The translations under genes were made by a program, and so were the position numbers. From Crassaminicella profunda (GTDB taxonomy: Bacteria; Bacillota; Clostridia; Peptostreptococcales; Thermotaleaceae): 64,000 nt of DNA. Shown here in pieces: positions 32,890 to 42,034 of this stretch. Below the pieces are notes generated by a model. That model worked only from the letters and a program-made list of their open reading frames with translations. It made no database searches and was not told the origin of the DNA. Within the stretch, counting starts at the first letter, position 1. Each line of letters begins with the position of its first letter. The stretch lies in NCBI RefSeq assembly GCF_019884785.1, contig NZ_CP082326.1:1791355-1855354 (forward strand). The letters run 5' to 3'.

Positions 32890-33731
32890 TGTGTTTTTGC
32901 TGCCTTTAATGTATTTTCAAGTAACATGGTGATGGTCATAGGTCCTACACCACCAGGAACAGGAGTAATCCATGATGCCTTTTTTGAAGCTTCTTCAAAT
33001 GCTACATCTCCAACTAATTTACCATTCACTTTTCTAGTTCCTGCATCAATCACAATAGCTCCATCTTTAATCATATCTCCCTTTATTAACTCTGGCACCC
33101 CTACTGCAGCAACAACAATATCAGCCATTTTTACATGTTTTTCTAGATTTTTTGTTTTAGAGTGACAGATGGTTACAGTAGCATTTTCTTTAAGAAGTAA
33201 TACCCCAGCAGGTTTTCCAACAATATTGCTTCTTCCAATAACTACAGCGTGTTTTCCTGTAAGATCTTCTTCTGTTCTTTTAATTAGTTCTAGAATGCCT
33301 TTAGGTGTACAAGGAACAAAGCTCTCTTCTCCTAATAGGAGTTTGCCTGCATTTACTGCATGGAAACCATCTACATCCTTCATAGGCAGTATATGTGAAT
33401 TAATAAGGTTCTCATCTATTCCCTTTGGTAGTGGTAATTGAACTAAAATACCATTTATTTTTTCATTGTGATTTAATTCATCAATGAGTGTCAGAAGTTC
33501 TTTTTCTGTAGTTTCTTTTGGTAGTTTATATACTTCTGAATGAAAACCTACCTTTTGACATGCTTTTTCTTTCATTGACACATATACATGAGAAGCATCA
33601 TCGTCGCCTACAATAACTACTGCAAGACCAGGCGTAATTCCATAATGGTCTTTTAAATGATGTACTTCATTCATAATAGCATTTCGAATTTCTTTAGATA
33701 TTTTTCTGCCATCTAAAATTTTAGCACACAT
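32880..33731 (-). CDS. folD: Bifunctional methylenetetrahydrofolate dehydrogenase / cyclohydrolase
   Basis: The 283-residue protein interconverts methylene-, methenyl- and 10-formyl-THF with NADP. Motifs: VYVSMKEKACQKVGF with the catalytic Lys, LVQLPLPKGIDE, the NADP-binding VIGRSNIVGKPAG, and PVPGGVGPMTITMLLENT near the C-terminus. It supplies formyl-THF, the co-substrate of the AICAR formyltransferase at 2224. AGGAGG precedes the ATG. Confidence 0.97.
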   Translation of the reverse strand: MCAKILDGRKISKEIRNAIMNEVHHLKDHYGITPGLAVVIVGDDDASHVYVSMKEKACQKVGFHSEVYKLPKETTEKELLTLIDELNHNEKINGILVQLPLPKGIDENLINSHILPMKDVDGFHAVNAGKLLLGEESFVPCTPKGILELIKRTEEDLTGKHAVVIGRSNIVGKPAGVLLLKENATVTICHSKTKNLEKHVKMADIVVAAVGVPELIKGDMIKDGAIVIDAGTRKVNGKLVGDVAFEEASKKASWITPVPGGVGPMTITMLLENTLKAAKTQCE

Positions 33732-33752
33732 GAGTATTCCTCCTATATCAAT

Positions 33753-34691
33753 TTATTTTATCCCTAATAGTGCTGTTCCTACAGCATTATCCGTACAATA
33801 TTTACCTTCTCCAAAATAAACTTCATATTCTTTTGGAATAGTTCTGAGCAAATAATTTTTTATGTATTGGCTGGATGATACCCCTCCAATCATTAATACT
33901 TGTTTTAACCCAGTGGTTTTAAGAGTATGTAAAATCGTTTTATTTAAAGAAGAAGCTATACATTTAAATACTGCTTTTGATAATGAATCTTTATCTAAAT
34001 CTTTATGGATTAGTTTTTGTACAGCTGTTTCAGGACCTGAGAAACTCATATGAGTACCTTTCACAGAAACAGGAATCTCTATTTTTGTACTAGATTCTTT
34101 TAAAGCAAATTGATCCATTTCTTTACCAGCTGGGAATTTACAACCTAGCTTTACACCAATCCGATCAATAAATTGACCTGCACTAATATCTGATGTTCCT
34201 CCTAAAATATTTATATTATAGCCAAATTTATCATTATTTTTAACATGAAGGATTTCAGTTGTTCCTCCTGATAGGTGAACTGCAATAAATTCAGATTCAA
34301 GGTTTTGAGGGATTGACCATTTAGCAGCCTCAATGTGTCCTTCTTGATGGCTAAATTCTTTGTACTCACAGTTTAGTGTATTAGCTATAGTCTTTCCAAA
34401 GGATTGAGATGCTCTGAAAACTGGCATATAGGATCCTTCTACAGGACGAGGACTGTTACTAACGGATACAGTTTTTATAAAGGCTCCTAACTCTAATTCT
34501 GATATTTTTTCAAATAAAAAGGGTAGGTTTATAACATGTTGAAAGAGGGCATCGGATTGTCTTAATCCTCTTGTACCCTCTTTAACAGTAAGTATTTTTC
34601 TATGGTCTAGTATTAAATGACTTTGAGCATCTACTACCGCAATAGAGGTAGTATAATTACTTGTATCAATACCTAAGACAAGATTTTTCAT
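33753..34691 (-). CDS. Kae1/TsaD-like protein (second paralogue type)
   Basis: The 312-residue ASKHA-fold protein starts LVLGIDTSNYTTSIAVVD, as in TsaD, and has the metal-binding HxxxH motif in FSHQEGHIEAA, GGTTEILHV, FSGPETAVQ and GGVSSSQYI. It is shorter than canonical TsaD (about 335-340) and is the form found between nusB and folD in Clostridia; the true tRNA t6A enzyme is probably elsewhere in the genome. Old annotation would be O-sialoglycoprotein endopeptidase. Its role is not known. Confidence 0.85.
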   Translation of the reverse strand: MKNLVLGIDTSNYTTSIAVVDAQSHLILDHRKILTVKEGTRGLRQSDALFQHVINLPFLFEKISELELGAFIKTVSVSNSPRPVEGSYMPVFRASQSFGKTIANTLNCEYKEFSHQEGHIEAAKWSIPQNLESEFIAVHLSGGTTEILHVKNNDKFGYNINILGGTSDISAGQFIDRIGVKLGCKFPAGKEMDQFALKESSTKIEIPVSVKGTHMSFSGPETAVQKLIHKDLDKDSLSKAVFKCIASSLNKTILHTLKTTGLKQVLMIGGVSSSQYIKNYLLRTIPKEYEVYFGEGKYCTDNAVGTALLGIK

Positions 34692-34697
34692 TTTTTA

Positions 34698-35093
34698 TCA
34701 CTTCTTTTCTAAAATACTACCTAATACACCATTTATAAACTTACTTGAATCTTCTGCACTAAAAGTTTTAGCCATTTCAACAGCTTCATTGATTGAAACA
34801 ATTTCTGGGATATCCTCCATATAGTATATTTCTACAATAGCAACCCTTAAAATAGTAAGATCAACCTTTGCAATTCTATTGATCTTCCATCCTCTAGCAT
34901 TTTCTTCAACCATATTGTCAATTTGTTCTTTGTTTTCTATAAAATTCTCAGCTAATTTTTTAATATAGTCGATTTGACTATCTTCAGGAAATTCTTCTAA
35001 AAATTTATTGGTTATTTCATTTGAAAAATTATTTTGAATATCCATTTGAAAAATTAGTTTCATTGCCATTTCACGTGCTAGTTTTCTATTCAT
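34698..35093 (-). CDS. nusB: Transcription antitermination factor NusB
   Basis: The 131-residue all-helical protein has the N-terminal RKLAREMAMKLIFQMDIQN and C-terminal AVEMAKTFSAEDSSKFINGVL segments of NusB, which with NusE binds boxA RNA in rRNA operons. AGGAGG precedes the ATG. It lies six bases before the TsaD-like gene and after a small DUF2273 gene. Confidence 0.96.
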   Translation of the reverse strand: MNRKLAREMAMKLIFQMDIQNNFSNEITNKFLEEFPEDSQIDYIKKLAENFIENKEQIDNMVEENARGWKINRIAKVDLTILRVAIVEIYYMEDIPEIVSINEAVEMAKTFSAEDSSKFINGVLGSILEKK

Positions 35094-35157
35094 AAAAAAT
35101 CCTCCTAAATTTAATTCTTTTCATAGTCTGCCACAAATTTTTTCTTGTATGTAAATA

Positions 35158-35385
35158 TTACTTATATTTTCCTAGTGGCAACAGTTTATCTAATATTTCT
35201 AATATATTTTCTTTGTTATCAATTTTATTTCCAATAAAGTATCCTATGTAAATACATAAAGATATAAATATGGTTTTTATAATCCCAATACAAATGACTA
35301 AAACACTCAAGATTAAGCCTAAACATACGCCTATTATTTTACCATAATTTTCAAGAATCATATAGAATATCTTTTCTCTATTCAT
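35158..35385 (-). CDS. DUF2273 small membrane protein
   Basis: The 75-residue protein has two hydrophobic stretches (about 15-37 and 38-55) and an N-terminal YGKIIGVCLGLILSVLV segment typical of DUF2273. In Firmicutes it is found with Asp23 and AmaP, as here, and is thought to be part of the same envelope-stress membrane assembly. ATG 35385 follows GAGGGG; the frame can be extended to a TTG at 35400 but that precedes the ribosome site. Confidence 0.85.
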   Translation of the reverse strand: MNREKIFYMILENYGKIIGVCLGLILSVLVICIGIIKTIFISLCIYIGYFIGNKIDNKENILEILDKLLPLGKYK

Positions 35386-35402
35386 ATTGATACCCCTCAA
35401 TC

Positions 35403-35939
35403 CTATTGTACTCTTTTTTTATTTTGAGATGCAATATTATCAATAGTAATTTTCACTTCTTTTACAACCACTCCTGTAGTTTCTTCAATGTGTTCTTTTA
35501 TTTTTTTCTGGATGGTCATAGCTGTTTCTGGAATATTTATATCACTAAGGGCAAATGCCTTAATAGTAATGATTAATCCATCATGACTGTCATGTGATAA
35601 GGCTTTAATATCTCTAAGACCATGTACTGCTTTTGCACATTTATGAGCCATATTTTCAATGGTCTCCATAGTAATTTTTACTTCACCATATGAAGTATGT
35701 TTTATGATTGAATTTGATTTTAAATGATTCTTTTTTGATCCAGAAAAAAGAAAGCGCATACTAATTAAAAGAAAAATTACTGGAATAATCATATATTCCC
35801 AATTCATCCTATAAACTTTTAAAATATAGCTTGTCCAAGTATATAGCCAATTATTAAAAGGGGCGATTATAAATACTAAAGACAAAATTGCAATACATAA
35901 GCTATATAAACTCAAAAAAATTCTATCAATTAATTTCAT
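35403..35939 (-). CDS. amaP: Alkaline shock response membrane anchor protein AmaP
   Basis: The 178-residue protein has two membrane helices (about 7-30 and 48-66) and then a soluble Asp23-like domain (about 83-165, TYGEVKIT-type beginning and VVKEVKITIDNI end). AmaP anchors Asp23 to the membrane in Staphylococcus. Order asp23-amaP-DUF2273-nusB is conserved in Clostridia. Confidence 0.9.
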   Translation of the reverse strand: MKLIDRIFLSLYSLCIAILSLVFIIAPFNNWLYTWTSYILKVYRMNWEYMIIPVIFLLISMRFLFSGSKKNHLKSNSIIKHTSYGEVKITMETIENMAHKCAKAVHGLRDIKALSHDSHDGLIITIKAFALSDINIPETAMTIQKKIKEHIEETTGVVVKEVKITIDNIASQNKKRVQ

Positions 35940-35962
35940 GGAAAATCTCCTTTCTCAAAAAA

Positions 35963-36003
35963 CATTTAAATTAACCCTCAAAATATTGAGGGTTAATTTA
36001 AAT
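35963..36003 (-). terminator. Hairpin between asp23 and amaP (attenuator or processing site)
   Basis: ATTTAAATTAACCCTCAA and TTGAGGGTTAATTTAAAT are perfect inverted copies with a 4-base loop. There is no long T run beyond the paired bases, so partial termination or mRNA stabilisation is likely, giving more Asp23 than AmaP. Confidence 0.75.
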
Positions 36004-36009
36004 ATCTGA

Positions 36010-36390
36010 CTATTTTACTCTTAAAGGATTTTCTTCTTTTTCATCTTTTTCCATATTTACGCCTTGAACATGAATATTTACTTCTACTACATTAAGACCT
36101 GTCATGGTCTCTATTGCTTTTTTTACCCTCTCCTGTATTTGCCATGCTACATCAGGAATTTTTGCACCATATTCTACAATAATATATAGATCTATTGCAG
36201 CTTCTTTTTCTCCAACTTCTACTTTGATTCCCTTGGATAAGTTTTTTCGACCTAGCATTTCTGCAATGCCGCCAGCAATACCACCACTCATTCCTGCTAC
36301 TCCAGGAACTTCTGTAGCTGCTAGACCTGCAATGACACCAACTACTTCATCAGCAATTTTTATTTGACCATGTTCAATGTTATCAGTCAT
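36010..36390 (-). CDS. Asp23/Gls24 family envelope stress response protein
   Basis: The 126-residue protein has the family pattern GQIKIADEVVGVIAGLAATE, GVAGMSGG, then IDLYIIVEYGAKIPDVAWQ and the C-terminal VVEVNIHVQGV. It forms membrane-associated complexes through AmaP, encoded next. GGGGGT precedes the ATG and a good promoter lies at 36434-36462. Confidence 0.94.
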   Translation of the reverse strand: MTDNIEHGQIKIADEVVGVIAGLAATEVPGVAGMSGGIAGGIAEMLGRKNLSKGIKVEVGEKEAAIDLYIIVEYGAKIPDVAWQIQERVKKAIETMTGLNVVEVNIHVQGVNMEKDEKEENPLRVK

Positions 36391-36433
36391 TGACGATACC
36401 CCCTGCTCTTATGTAAATAAATTAATCAAAACC

Positions 36434-36462
36434 ATTATACCAAACCTAGCTAATATTTACAA
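36434..36462 (-). promoter_or_regulatory. Sigma-A promoter for asp23 and following operon
   Basis: On the minus strand TTGTAA (36462-36457), 17-base spacer, TATAAT (36439-36434). It separates the vegetative asp23-nusB-ispA block from the spoIIIA operon. Confidence 0.75.
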
Positions 36463-36468
36463 ACTTAA

Positions 36469-37158
36469 CTAAAATTTATTTGATATTTTTATATTATCTG
36501 CTGAAAAGTTGGTTTCTCTTATGACAATATCCAATATTTTTGCTACATCTGAATCATTTAGTTTCTCTGCTTCTACGATTATATTGATAGAGTAATCAGT
36601 AATGAATACTAATGCATCTTCAAAACCTTTGGCTTTTATTAGATTCTCTACTATTTTTTCTTTACTCATTATATCAATTAATTTCATTTTTTCATCACTT
36701 GCTGTTTTTCGATTAGTCGCATCTGTTCGATCGTTATTGATCATCTCATTTAATAGTGAAATCATTCTTTCTCTTTCTAGATTCATATTTAATCTTGATT
36801 CAATGAAATACTTTGTTTTTTTCACATTACGATTATTGTTGATCGTATCTTTTATATTCTTGCTAGTTTCAGTAACCATATCTTCTATTTGGTTACCTTT
36901 ACTATCTACTACGGAGACGCTTTTCCCTTCTTCATTTATTTTTATAAATTCATTGCTATTTGTTTCTTCACTTAAGCTATCATTAGCATTTTCGCTAGAA
37001 ATAAAATTTTGTGCAAGCTTATTTTCTTCATATTTTTCAAAATCACTAGATGTTTCTAAGGAAGCATATTTATTGACTGCATAATTTAAATAACCAATAA
37101 AGCAAAGTACAAGTACTAGAGAAAAAACAAATACATTTCTTCTTTTTATTCTAAACAT
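36469..37158 (-). CDS. spoIIIAH: Stage III sporulation protein AH
   Basis: About 229 residues: an N-terminal membrane helix (about 6-25), a low-complexity acidic linker, and a C-terminal EscJ/PrgK-like domain (about 120-229, with KTKYFIESRLNMNLERERMI). SpoIIIAH spans the intermembrane space and binds forespore SpoIIQ to form the feeding-tube channel. ATG 37158 follows GGGGGG; the TTG at 37173 overlaps that site. Last gene of spoIIIA. Confidence 0.94.
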   Translation of the reverse strand: MFRIKRRNVFVFSLVLVLCFIGYLNYAVNKYASLETSSDFEKYEENKLAQNFISSENANDSLSEETNSNEFIKINEEGKSVSVVDSKGNQIEDMVTETSKNIKDTINNNRNVKKTKYFIESRLNMNLERERMISLLNEMINNDRTDATNRKTASDEKMKLIDIMSKEKIVENLIKAKGFEDALVFITDYSINIIVEAEKLNDSDVAKILDIVIRETNFSADNIKISNKF

Positions 37159-37176
37159 AAGTGATCCCCCCAATAA

Positions 37177-37758
37177 TTATTTTTTTTCATATACCATTAC
37201 CTTATGTGCGGGTATTTGAAATAGTGTTTGTGCAGCTTCTATAAGTTCTGTTTTTATCTTTATATCTGAAGCTCCTGTTGCCACAATAACGACTCCTCTT
37301 ATTTGTGGTTTTATTTCTTTAATCACAACAAGTTGCTCATTTTGGTTTGCCATAATAACATTTTGGTTTAAGTCATCTTGAGTAGTTGTTCTTACCCCTC
37401 CTTGAGCATCTTTTTCTTCTGTTATTTGACTTGATTTTGTTACATTTAAAGCAGGTACCACTTCTGTGCTTGTTTCATATGTGATCATTACATCTACATC
37501 GCCTACTCCTTTCATATTGCTTAATATTTTTTTTAGTTTTATTTCATCACTATCTTCATATTCATTTTCAAACACAGTTTCTTCATTCGTAGGATTGTTT
37601 TTAATGATTGAATTACTAGTCTTTATTTTAACTGGAAAGAAGCTATCCCACGTTATTAAAGCAATAGTACATATAATCACAATCACTAAGAGATTATATA
37701 CAATTTTTTTATATCCCTTACTACTAATATATTCTTTAAACTTATCTAGGATCTTCAT
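37177..37758 (-). CDS. spoIIIAG: Stage III sporulation protein AG
   Basis: About 193 residues, with an N-terminal membrane helix (about 19-40) and a ring-forming domain with LKKILSNMKGVGDVDVMITYE in the middle (about 73-93) and GVVIVATGASDIKIK near the end. SpoIIIAG forms the large ring of the sporulation channel. GGAGG precedes ATG 37758; an upstream GTG at 37779 is less likely. Confidence 0.95.
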   Translation of the reverse strand: MKILDKFKEYISSKGYKKIVYNLLVIVIICTIALITWDSFFPVKIKTSNSIIKNNPTNEETVFENEYEDSDEIKLKKILSNMKGVGDVDVMITYETSTEVVPALNVTKSSQITEEKDAQGGVRTTTQDDLNQNVIMANQNEQLVVIKEIKPQIRGVVIVATGASDIKIKTELIEAAQTLFQIPAHKVMVYEKK

Positions 37759-37775
37759 TTTTTTACCTCCTTCAT

Positions 37776-38399
37776 TCACTTCTCTGTTTTTTGTATATTT
37801 ATATTAATTTTATCTTTATCTAAACTATAATATTTAGAAATATGCTCTTTAATTGCTTTTAAGATATTTTCATTTTTCTCAATATTATCGTTTTCTCTAT
37901 TTTCATTTATATTGATCACAACATTTGACACAGGTTGTATCCCCTTTTTAGATAGGTTATTTTCAGAGTTTGATAATACAATAGCTAATTCTTTTATATT
38001 TCCAAATTCTTTACTTTCTACATTTTCCTCAATGCTAGAATCAATACTTAAAACGCGAATTTTGTTATTGAATTCTATTTGATCTTTAATATATTTTTCA
38101 ATATTACCTTTGTACACAGAAATAATTTGTTTTTGTTGCGTTCCTTTAAAGTGATTTAAATTAAGTACTAATTCTTGTTTATGAATAGCTGAAGAAGTTC
38201 TAAATATGTCTTCCTCTAATTTGACCTTTCCATGCATAAGATCTAGGATTGGATTGATAATTACTAGCATAACTAACAATCCTACAATCATCTTAATATA
38301 TTTTTTCATACTACTATTTGGAAGGATCAATTCTACAATGGTTATGAAAATAACAACTGATACAATATTTAATATCCAACTTCTTAAAAAATTTATCAT
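37776..38399 (-). CDS. spoIIIAF: Stage III sporulation protein AF
   Basis: About 207 residues: two N-terminal membrane helices (about 7-27 and 36-56, SWILNIVSVVIFITIVELIL and IVGLLVMLVIINPILDL) followed by a soluble domain that resembles ring-forming proteins. Part of the mother-cell SpoIIIA-SpoIIQ complex. ATG 38399 follows AGGTAGGTG. Confidence 0.94.
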   Translation of the reverse strand: MINFLRSWILNIVSVVIFITIVELILPNSSMKKYIKMIVGLLVMLVIINPILDLMHGKVKLEEDIFRTSSAIHKQELVLNLNHFKGTQQKQIISVYKGNIEKYIKDQIEFNNKIRVLSIDSSIEENVESKEFGNIKELAIVLSNSENNLSKKGIQPVSNVVININENRENDNIEKNENILKAIKEHISKYYSLDKDKININIQKTEK

Positions 38400-38408
38400 C
38401 AGTAGCAC

Positions 38409-39593
38409 CTACCTCATCATAAGGGTTACATTTCCAGCGCCAACAATCATTGTTACAGTAAAAAAGAACATAATGGCTACTGAAATAACTGTTCCTAATA
38501 TTAAGACCATTGCATTACTCATATCGTTCAAACAGGTTACCAATTGAGTTTCAGTAATGGGCTCAATAATTGCAGTAGTCAGTTTATAAATGAAAATAAG
38601 TGTTAATATTTTTAATAGAGGCATGGCAATAATAATAGCAAGAATAATGATGCCTAAAGCGCCTACTGCATTCTTTATTAATAAAGAACAACCTAAAATT
38701 GTATCAAAGGCTTCTGATATAAAGCTCCCTACAACAGGGATAAATCTATCTACAGCAAATTTGGCAGTTCTAATGGTAACGCCATCTGCTGTAGATGCTG
38801 TAACTCCTTGAATGGTAATAATACCAGTAAAAATTGTTAGAATAAAGCCTATAAGTACAATACATATCTGCTTAAGTAAAGATGCTAGTTTTGATATATG
38901 GATTTTTGAAGAAAAATTATCAACAATTGATAAAATGACTGAAAAAAATATAATTGGTAAAATAACATCCTTCATTAGAGTACTGACAATACTTACAGAC
39001 GCAACAATGACAGGTTGAAACATAGCTGTTGAAGTGATAGCTCCCATAGACATTAATAATGTCAATAATATGGGGAGTAGTGCTTGCATAAATGACACCA
39101 TTTCATCAATGGTATCAATACCAATTGTAGTAGCAATAGAAAAACTTTTTATAGCAATTGCAATAATTACTAAATAGCATGCTGTATAGGCTAGCTTTCC
39201 TACTGCATCACTAGCAAAAGCACTGGATAGGTTATGTAAAAATGCACAGAGCATAGATAATACAATTAATTTTGCTAATAATGAAGAATTGGCTATAGTT
39301 TCTTTAAATATGCTTTTAATCAATCCGTTGAATAAATCTTTTAAGGTAAAAGTTTCTTCACCTTTTATGAGAGAGAACATCATCTCTTTTAAATGTATTT
39401 TGGGAAAATAATCATCTGTATGATTGTTAAGGTTTTTAATTACGTCTTCTAATGGATTCATATTAATATTCTCTAACTGTTTTAGAATTAGTTCATCACT
39501 CATGTTTTCTATTTTATTTTCTGTATCTATGGCATAAATGCTATTTGTATTAAAAACGAACAATAAAATTATCATCATTACTAATCGTTTCAT
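38409..39593 (-). CDS. spoIIIAE: Stage III sporulation protein AE
   Basis: About 394 residues with a signal peptide (about 1-22) and about seven membrane helices from residue 95 on; SMLCAFLHNLSSAF and the GSFISEAFDTILGCSLLIKN segment are typical. SpoIIIAE is the large polytopic component of the channel. ATG 39593 is preferred over GTG 39602. Confidence 0.95.
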   Translation of the reverse strand: MKRLVMMIILLFVFNTNSIYAIDTENKIENMSDELILKQLENINMNPLEDVIKNLNNHTDDYFPKIHLKEMMFSLIKGEETFTLKDLFNGLIKSIFKETIANSSLLAKLIVLSMLCAFLHNLSSAFASDAVGKLAYTACYLVIIAIAIKSFSIATTIGIDTIDEMVSFMQALLPILLTLLMSMGAITSTAMFQPVIVASVSIVSTLMKDVILPIIFFSVILSIVDNFSSKIHISKLASLLKQICIVLIGFILTIFTGIITIQGVTASTADGVTIRTAKFAVDRFIPVVGSFISEAFDTILGCSLLIKNAVGALGIIILAIIIAMPLLKILTLIFIYKLTTAIIEPITETQLVTCLNDMSNAMVLILGTVISVAIMFFFTVTMIVGAGNVTLMMR

Positions 39594-39605
39594 CCTATTC
39601 ACATC

Positions 39606-39992
39606 CTATGGCATTAATTCAACAATTAAATTTAGTAGCGCAATTAAAATAGGTACGGCTAAGACCATAATCAAAATTTTTCCTGCAAATTCAATTTTTG
39701 AAGCAATTGCTCCTTCACCTGCATCCCTACAAACTTGTGCACCAAATTCTGATACATATGCGATACCAACAATTTTTAAAATAGTCGTAATATAGACTAA
39801 ATCCATATCTACTTTTCTTGCAAGTATATTCAGCGTTTCTAAAACGGAAGTTAATTTTGTAACGACTAAAATAAAAATAATAACTCCTGTCACAATACTG
39901 ATTTGTAGGGATATTTCAGGTCTTTGATTTTTAAGAACAATCGTTAAAATAGTGGCGATAATACCTATCCCAACAATTTTAAATATTTCCAT
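39606..39992 (-). CDS. spoIIIAD: Stage III sporulation protein AD
   Basis: The 128-residue protein has about four hydrophobic segments; IVGIGIIATILTIVLKNQRPE and KIVGIAYVSEFGAQVCRDAGE are family marks. Paralogous to SpoIIIAC. Membrane component of the channel complex. Confidence 0.95.
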   Translation of the reverse strand: MEIFKIVGIGIIATILTIVLKNQRPEISLQISIVTGVIIFILVVTKLTSVLETLNILARKVDMDLVYITTILKIVGIAYVSEFGAQVCRDAGEGAIASKIEFAGKILIMVLAVPILIALLNLIVELMP

Positions 39993-40009
39993 CTACATCA
40001 CACCTTTAT

Positions 40010-40213
40010 CTAATATAGTTGGAACATTGTTTTTACTGTTGTAAATAAATCGCTAATTAATTGGATTACCATAAATAGCACTACAACAATTCCAACAAGT
40101 GTTGTCATCATAGCTTGTTCTTCTCTACCAGAATGTTTTAAAACTAAATTTAATACAGACACCAATATGCCAATAGCTGCAATTTTAAAAATCAAATCCA
40201 CATTAATATTCAT
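40010..40213 (-). CDS. spoIIIAC: Stage III sporulation protein AC
   Basis: The 67-residue protein has two membrane helices with FKIAAIGILVSVLNLVLKHSG (about 8-28) and the central GREEQAMMTTLVG motif. AAGGAGG lies seven bases before ATG 40213, so I reject the longer frame to 40231. Confidence 0.95.
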   Translation of the reverse strand: MNINVDLIFKIAAIGILVSVLNLVLKHSGREEQAMMTTLVGIVVVLFMVIQLISDLFTTVKTMFQLY

Positions 40214-40243
40214 ATGTATCCTCCTTATCATTTATCTAATTTT

Positions 40244-40765
40244 CTATATAAATACAATGACGATTGCTAGACCAATCAATATTCCTAAGCTTTTACACAG
40301 TTTTCCATTTTTAATTTTTAATTGTTCAGCATGCTCTTGCTGTTTCTTTAATCGTAAGTAAATGAGTTGAAAATTTTTTAATTGATTCTCTTTATCTGTA
40401 AACCCTAAATTCTTACCAAAATCTATTAATATTTCTTGATCTTCTTTGTTTAAGGAAAGATTTTTAATATTTTGATCAATGGCTTTACTCCATGCTTCTT
40501 CAATACTATAGCCCATTTTGCTATAAAGGATTTTGTAAGTATCTGTAAAGATTGTACTGATTTTTTTGCTACTTTTCTTCCCGACTCTTTTCATAGCAAT
40601 AGGAAGAGCATTGGATGCATAAAGAATTTCTGTTTCTAATAATTGAAATGATAAATATAGATTTTTCAATTGATACAAACGTTGAGTATATTGATATGAA
40701 AAAATATACCCTATGGTTGCTGTACATATGATGATAAGATTTGAAAATATTATTTTAGCAAACAA
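40244..40765 (-). CDS. spoIIIAB: Stage III sporulation protein AB
   Basis: About 173 residues with membrane helices at the two ends and a helical GspF-like middle (YQLKNLYLSFQLLETEILYA; GKNLGFTDKENQLKNF). SpoIIIAB resembles the inner-membrane platform of type II/IV systems. AGGAGG is one base before ATG 40771 but seven before TTG 40765, so I prefer the TTG; the ATG cannot be excluded. It overlaps the end of spoIIIAA. Confidence 0.92.
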   Translation of the reverse strand: MFAKIIFSNLIIICTATIGYIFSYQYTQRLYQLKNLYLSFQLLETEILYASNALPIAMKRVGKKSSKKISTIFTDTYKILYSKMGYSIEEAWSKAIDQNIKNLSLNKEDQEILIDFGKNLGFTDKENQLKNFQLIYLRLKKQQEHAEQLKIKNGKLCKSLGILIGLAIVIVFI

Positions 40766-41798
40766 GACCATTCCTCCTATCTAAGAAGGGATAGGAATCA
40801 ATTATTTCATTTTTTTTACCATCAATAATTTTTTCGATAGTTCCCACTTTAGGTTGATTGGATAAAATAATAATTCTTTCAAAGATTCCTTGTAGCAATA
40901 AACTTTTAAGATTATTTCTTCTATGAATTTCATCTAAATTTCTTCCATGTACTGTTGTAATTAGTTTTATACCTGCATTTAGAGCTTCCTCTATTGCAAA
41001 AATATCTTCTTTTTTGCCTATTTCATCTGTTGCGATAATGTGTGGAGACATGGAGCGAATGAGCATCATCATACCTTCTGCCTTCGGACAAGCATCCAAT
41101 ATATCTGTTTTAAAGCCTACATCATTTTGTGGAATTCCTTGATAAATACCACAAATTTCAGATCTTTCATCTACAACAGCAACATTGAATCCTGAAAAGC
41201 TTGGATTTTTCATCCCATTACTTAAATTTCTTATAATATCCCTTAAAAGAGTCGTTTTCCCACATTGAGGAGGGGAGACGATTAATGTATTCAAAAATTC
41301 ATTATTATTTAATAAATAGGGGATTAATTTATTTGAAATATCTAATTTTTGTTTTGAAATTCTAATATTTAATCCAGATATATTTTTAATAGTTTTTATA
41401 GCTCCATTATTTAATACAGTTGTACCACATATGCCAACTCGATGTCCTCCTTTTAAGGTGATAAATCCACTGCGAATTTCTTCTTCTAATGCATAAAGAG
41501 AATAATCTGTAATGAGTTGATAGGCTTTTTCTATATCTTTTTTTGTAACTTGATAACTCTCACATATATTAGTCACAATTTTTCCTTCTTTGCCTATAAA
41601 AAAGTTTTTATTTTTTGCACTGATCATCAAGGGTTGATTGACCCTTAATCGTATTTCTTCTATATCGTGTATTTTCTCTGATGGCAATCTAATGAATAAA
41701 TCTCTTAGATTTAAAGGAAGTGCTTCTAATACATTCTGTTTTAATTGAGTTTTACAATTGTTCTTTTTTTCGAAATTTTTATCTTTAAATGTACCCAT
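40755..41798 (-). CDS. spoIIIAA: Stage III sporulation protein AA (ATPase)
   Basis: The 347-residue secretion-type ATPase has Walker A SPPQCGKTTLLRDI (about residues 178-191), FNVAVVDERSEICG and Walker B-like MSPHIIATDEIG, followed by TTVHGRNLDEI. It energises the SpoIIIA channel from the mother-cell cytosol. First gene of the operon; AGGGGGA precedes the ATG. Transcription is expected from sigma-E, but I could not see a convincing sigma-E promoter. Confidence 0.95.
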   Translation of the reverse strand: MGTFKDKNFEKKNNCKTQLKQNVLEALPLNLRDLFIRLPSEKIHDIEEIRLRVNQPLMISAKNKNFFIGKEGKIVTNICESYQVTKKDIEKAYQLITDYSLYALEEEIRSGFITLKGGHRVGICGTTVLNNGAIKTIKNISGLNIRISKQKLDISNKLIPYLLNNNEFLNTLIVSPPQCGKTTLLRDIIRNLSNGMKNPSFSGFNVAVVDERSEICGIYQGIPQNDVGFKTDILDACPKAEGMMMLIRSMSPHIIATDEIGKKEDIFAIEEALNAGIKLITTVHGRNLDEIHRRNNLKSLLLQGIFERIIILSNQPKVGTIEKIIDGKKNEIIDSYPFLDRRNGLVC

Positions 41799-41978
41799 AA
41801 CATGTCCCCCTTTATATCATTAATATTTTCGTTGTCCCAATAATATGATTAAAATTTATCTCTTTAGTAATTTTTTTAATAAAAACAAGCTCAATTTGAT
41901 TAGAAAGAGAAGATTAACTTTAAATTTATGAATAGAGAAAGTATGATGATCAATCTTGGAAGTCTCATATAAAAAAAG

Positions 41979-42028
41979 AAAAAGAACCTATTTTTTTCTC
42001 TACCATAAGAAAAAAATAGGTTCTTTTT
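41979..42028 (-). terminator. Terminator of the orphan prepilin gene
   Basis: A 21-base arm (41979-41999) is matched by 42008-42028 around an 8-base loop; GAACCTA and TAGGTTC form the core, with A and T runs on the outside. Confidence 0.9.
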
Positions 42029-42034
42029 TATACT

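Noticed and set aside
41799-41900. Sigma-E promoter before spoIIIAA
   Set aside because: A TCATATT element exists on the minus strand, but the expected CATA-type -10 at 14-15 bases is not convincing.
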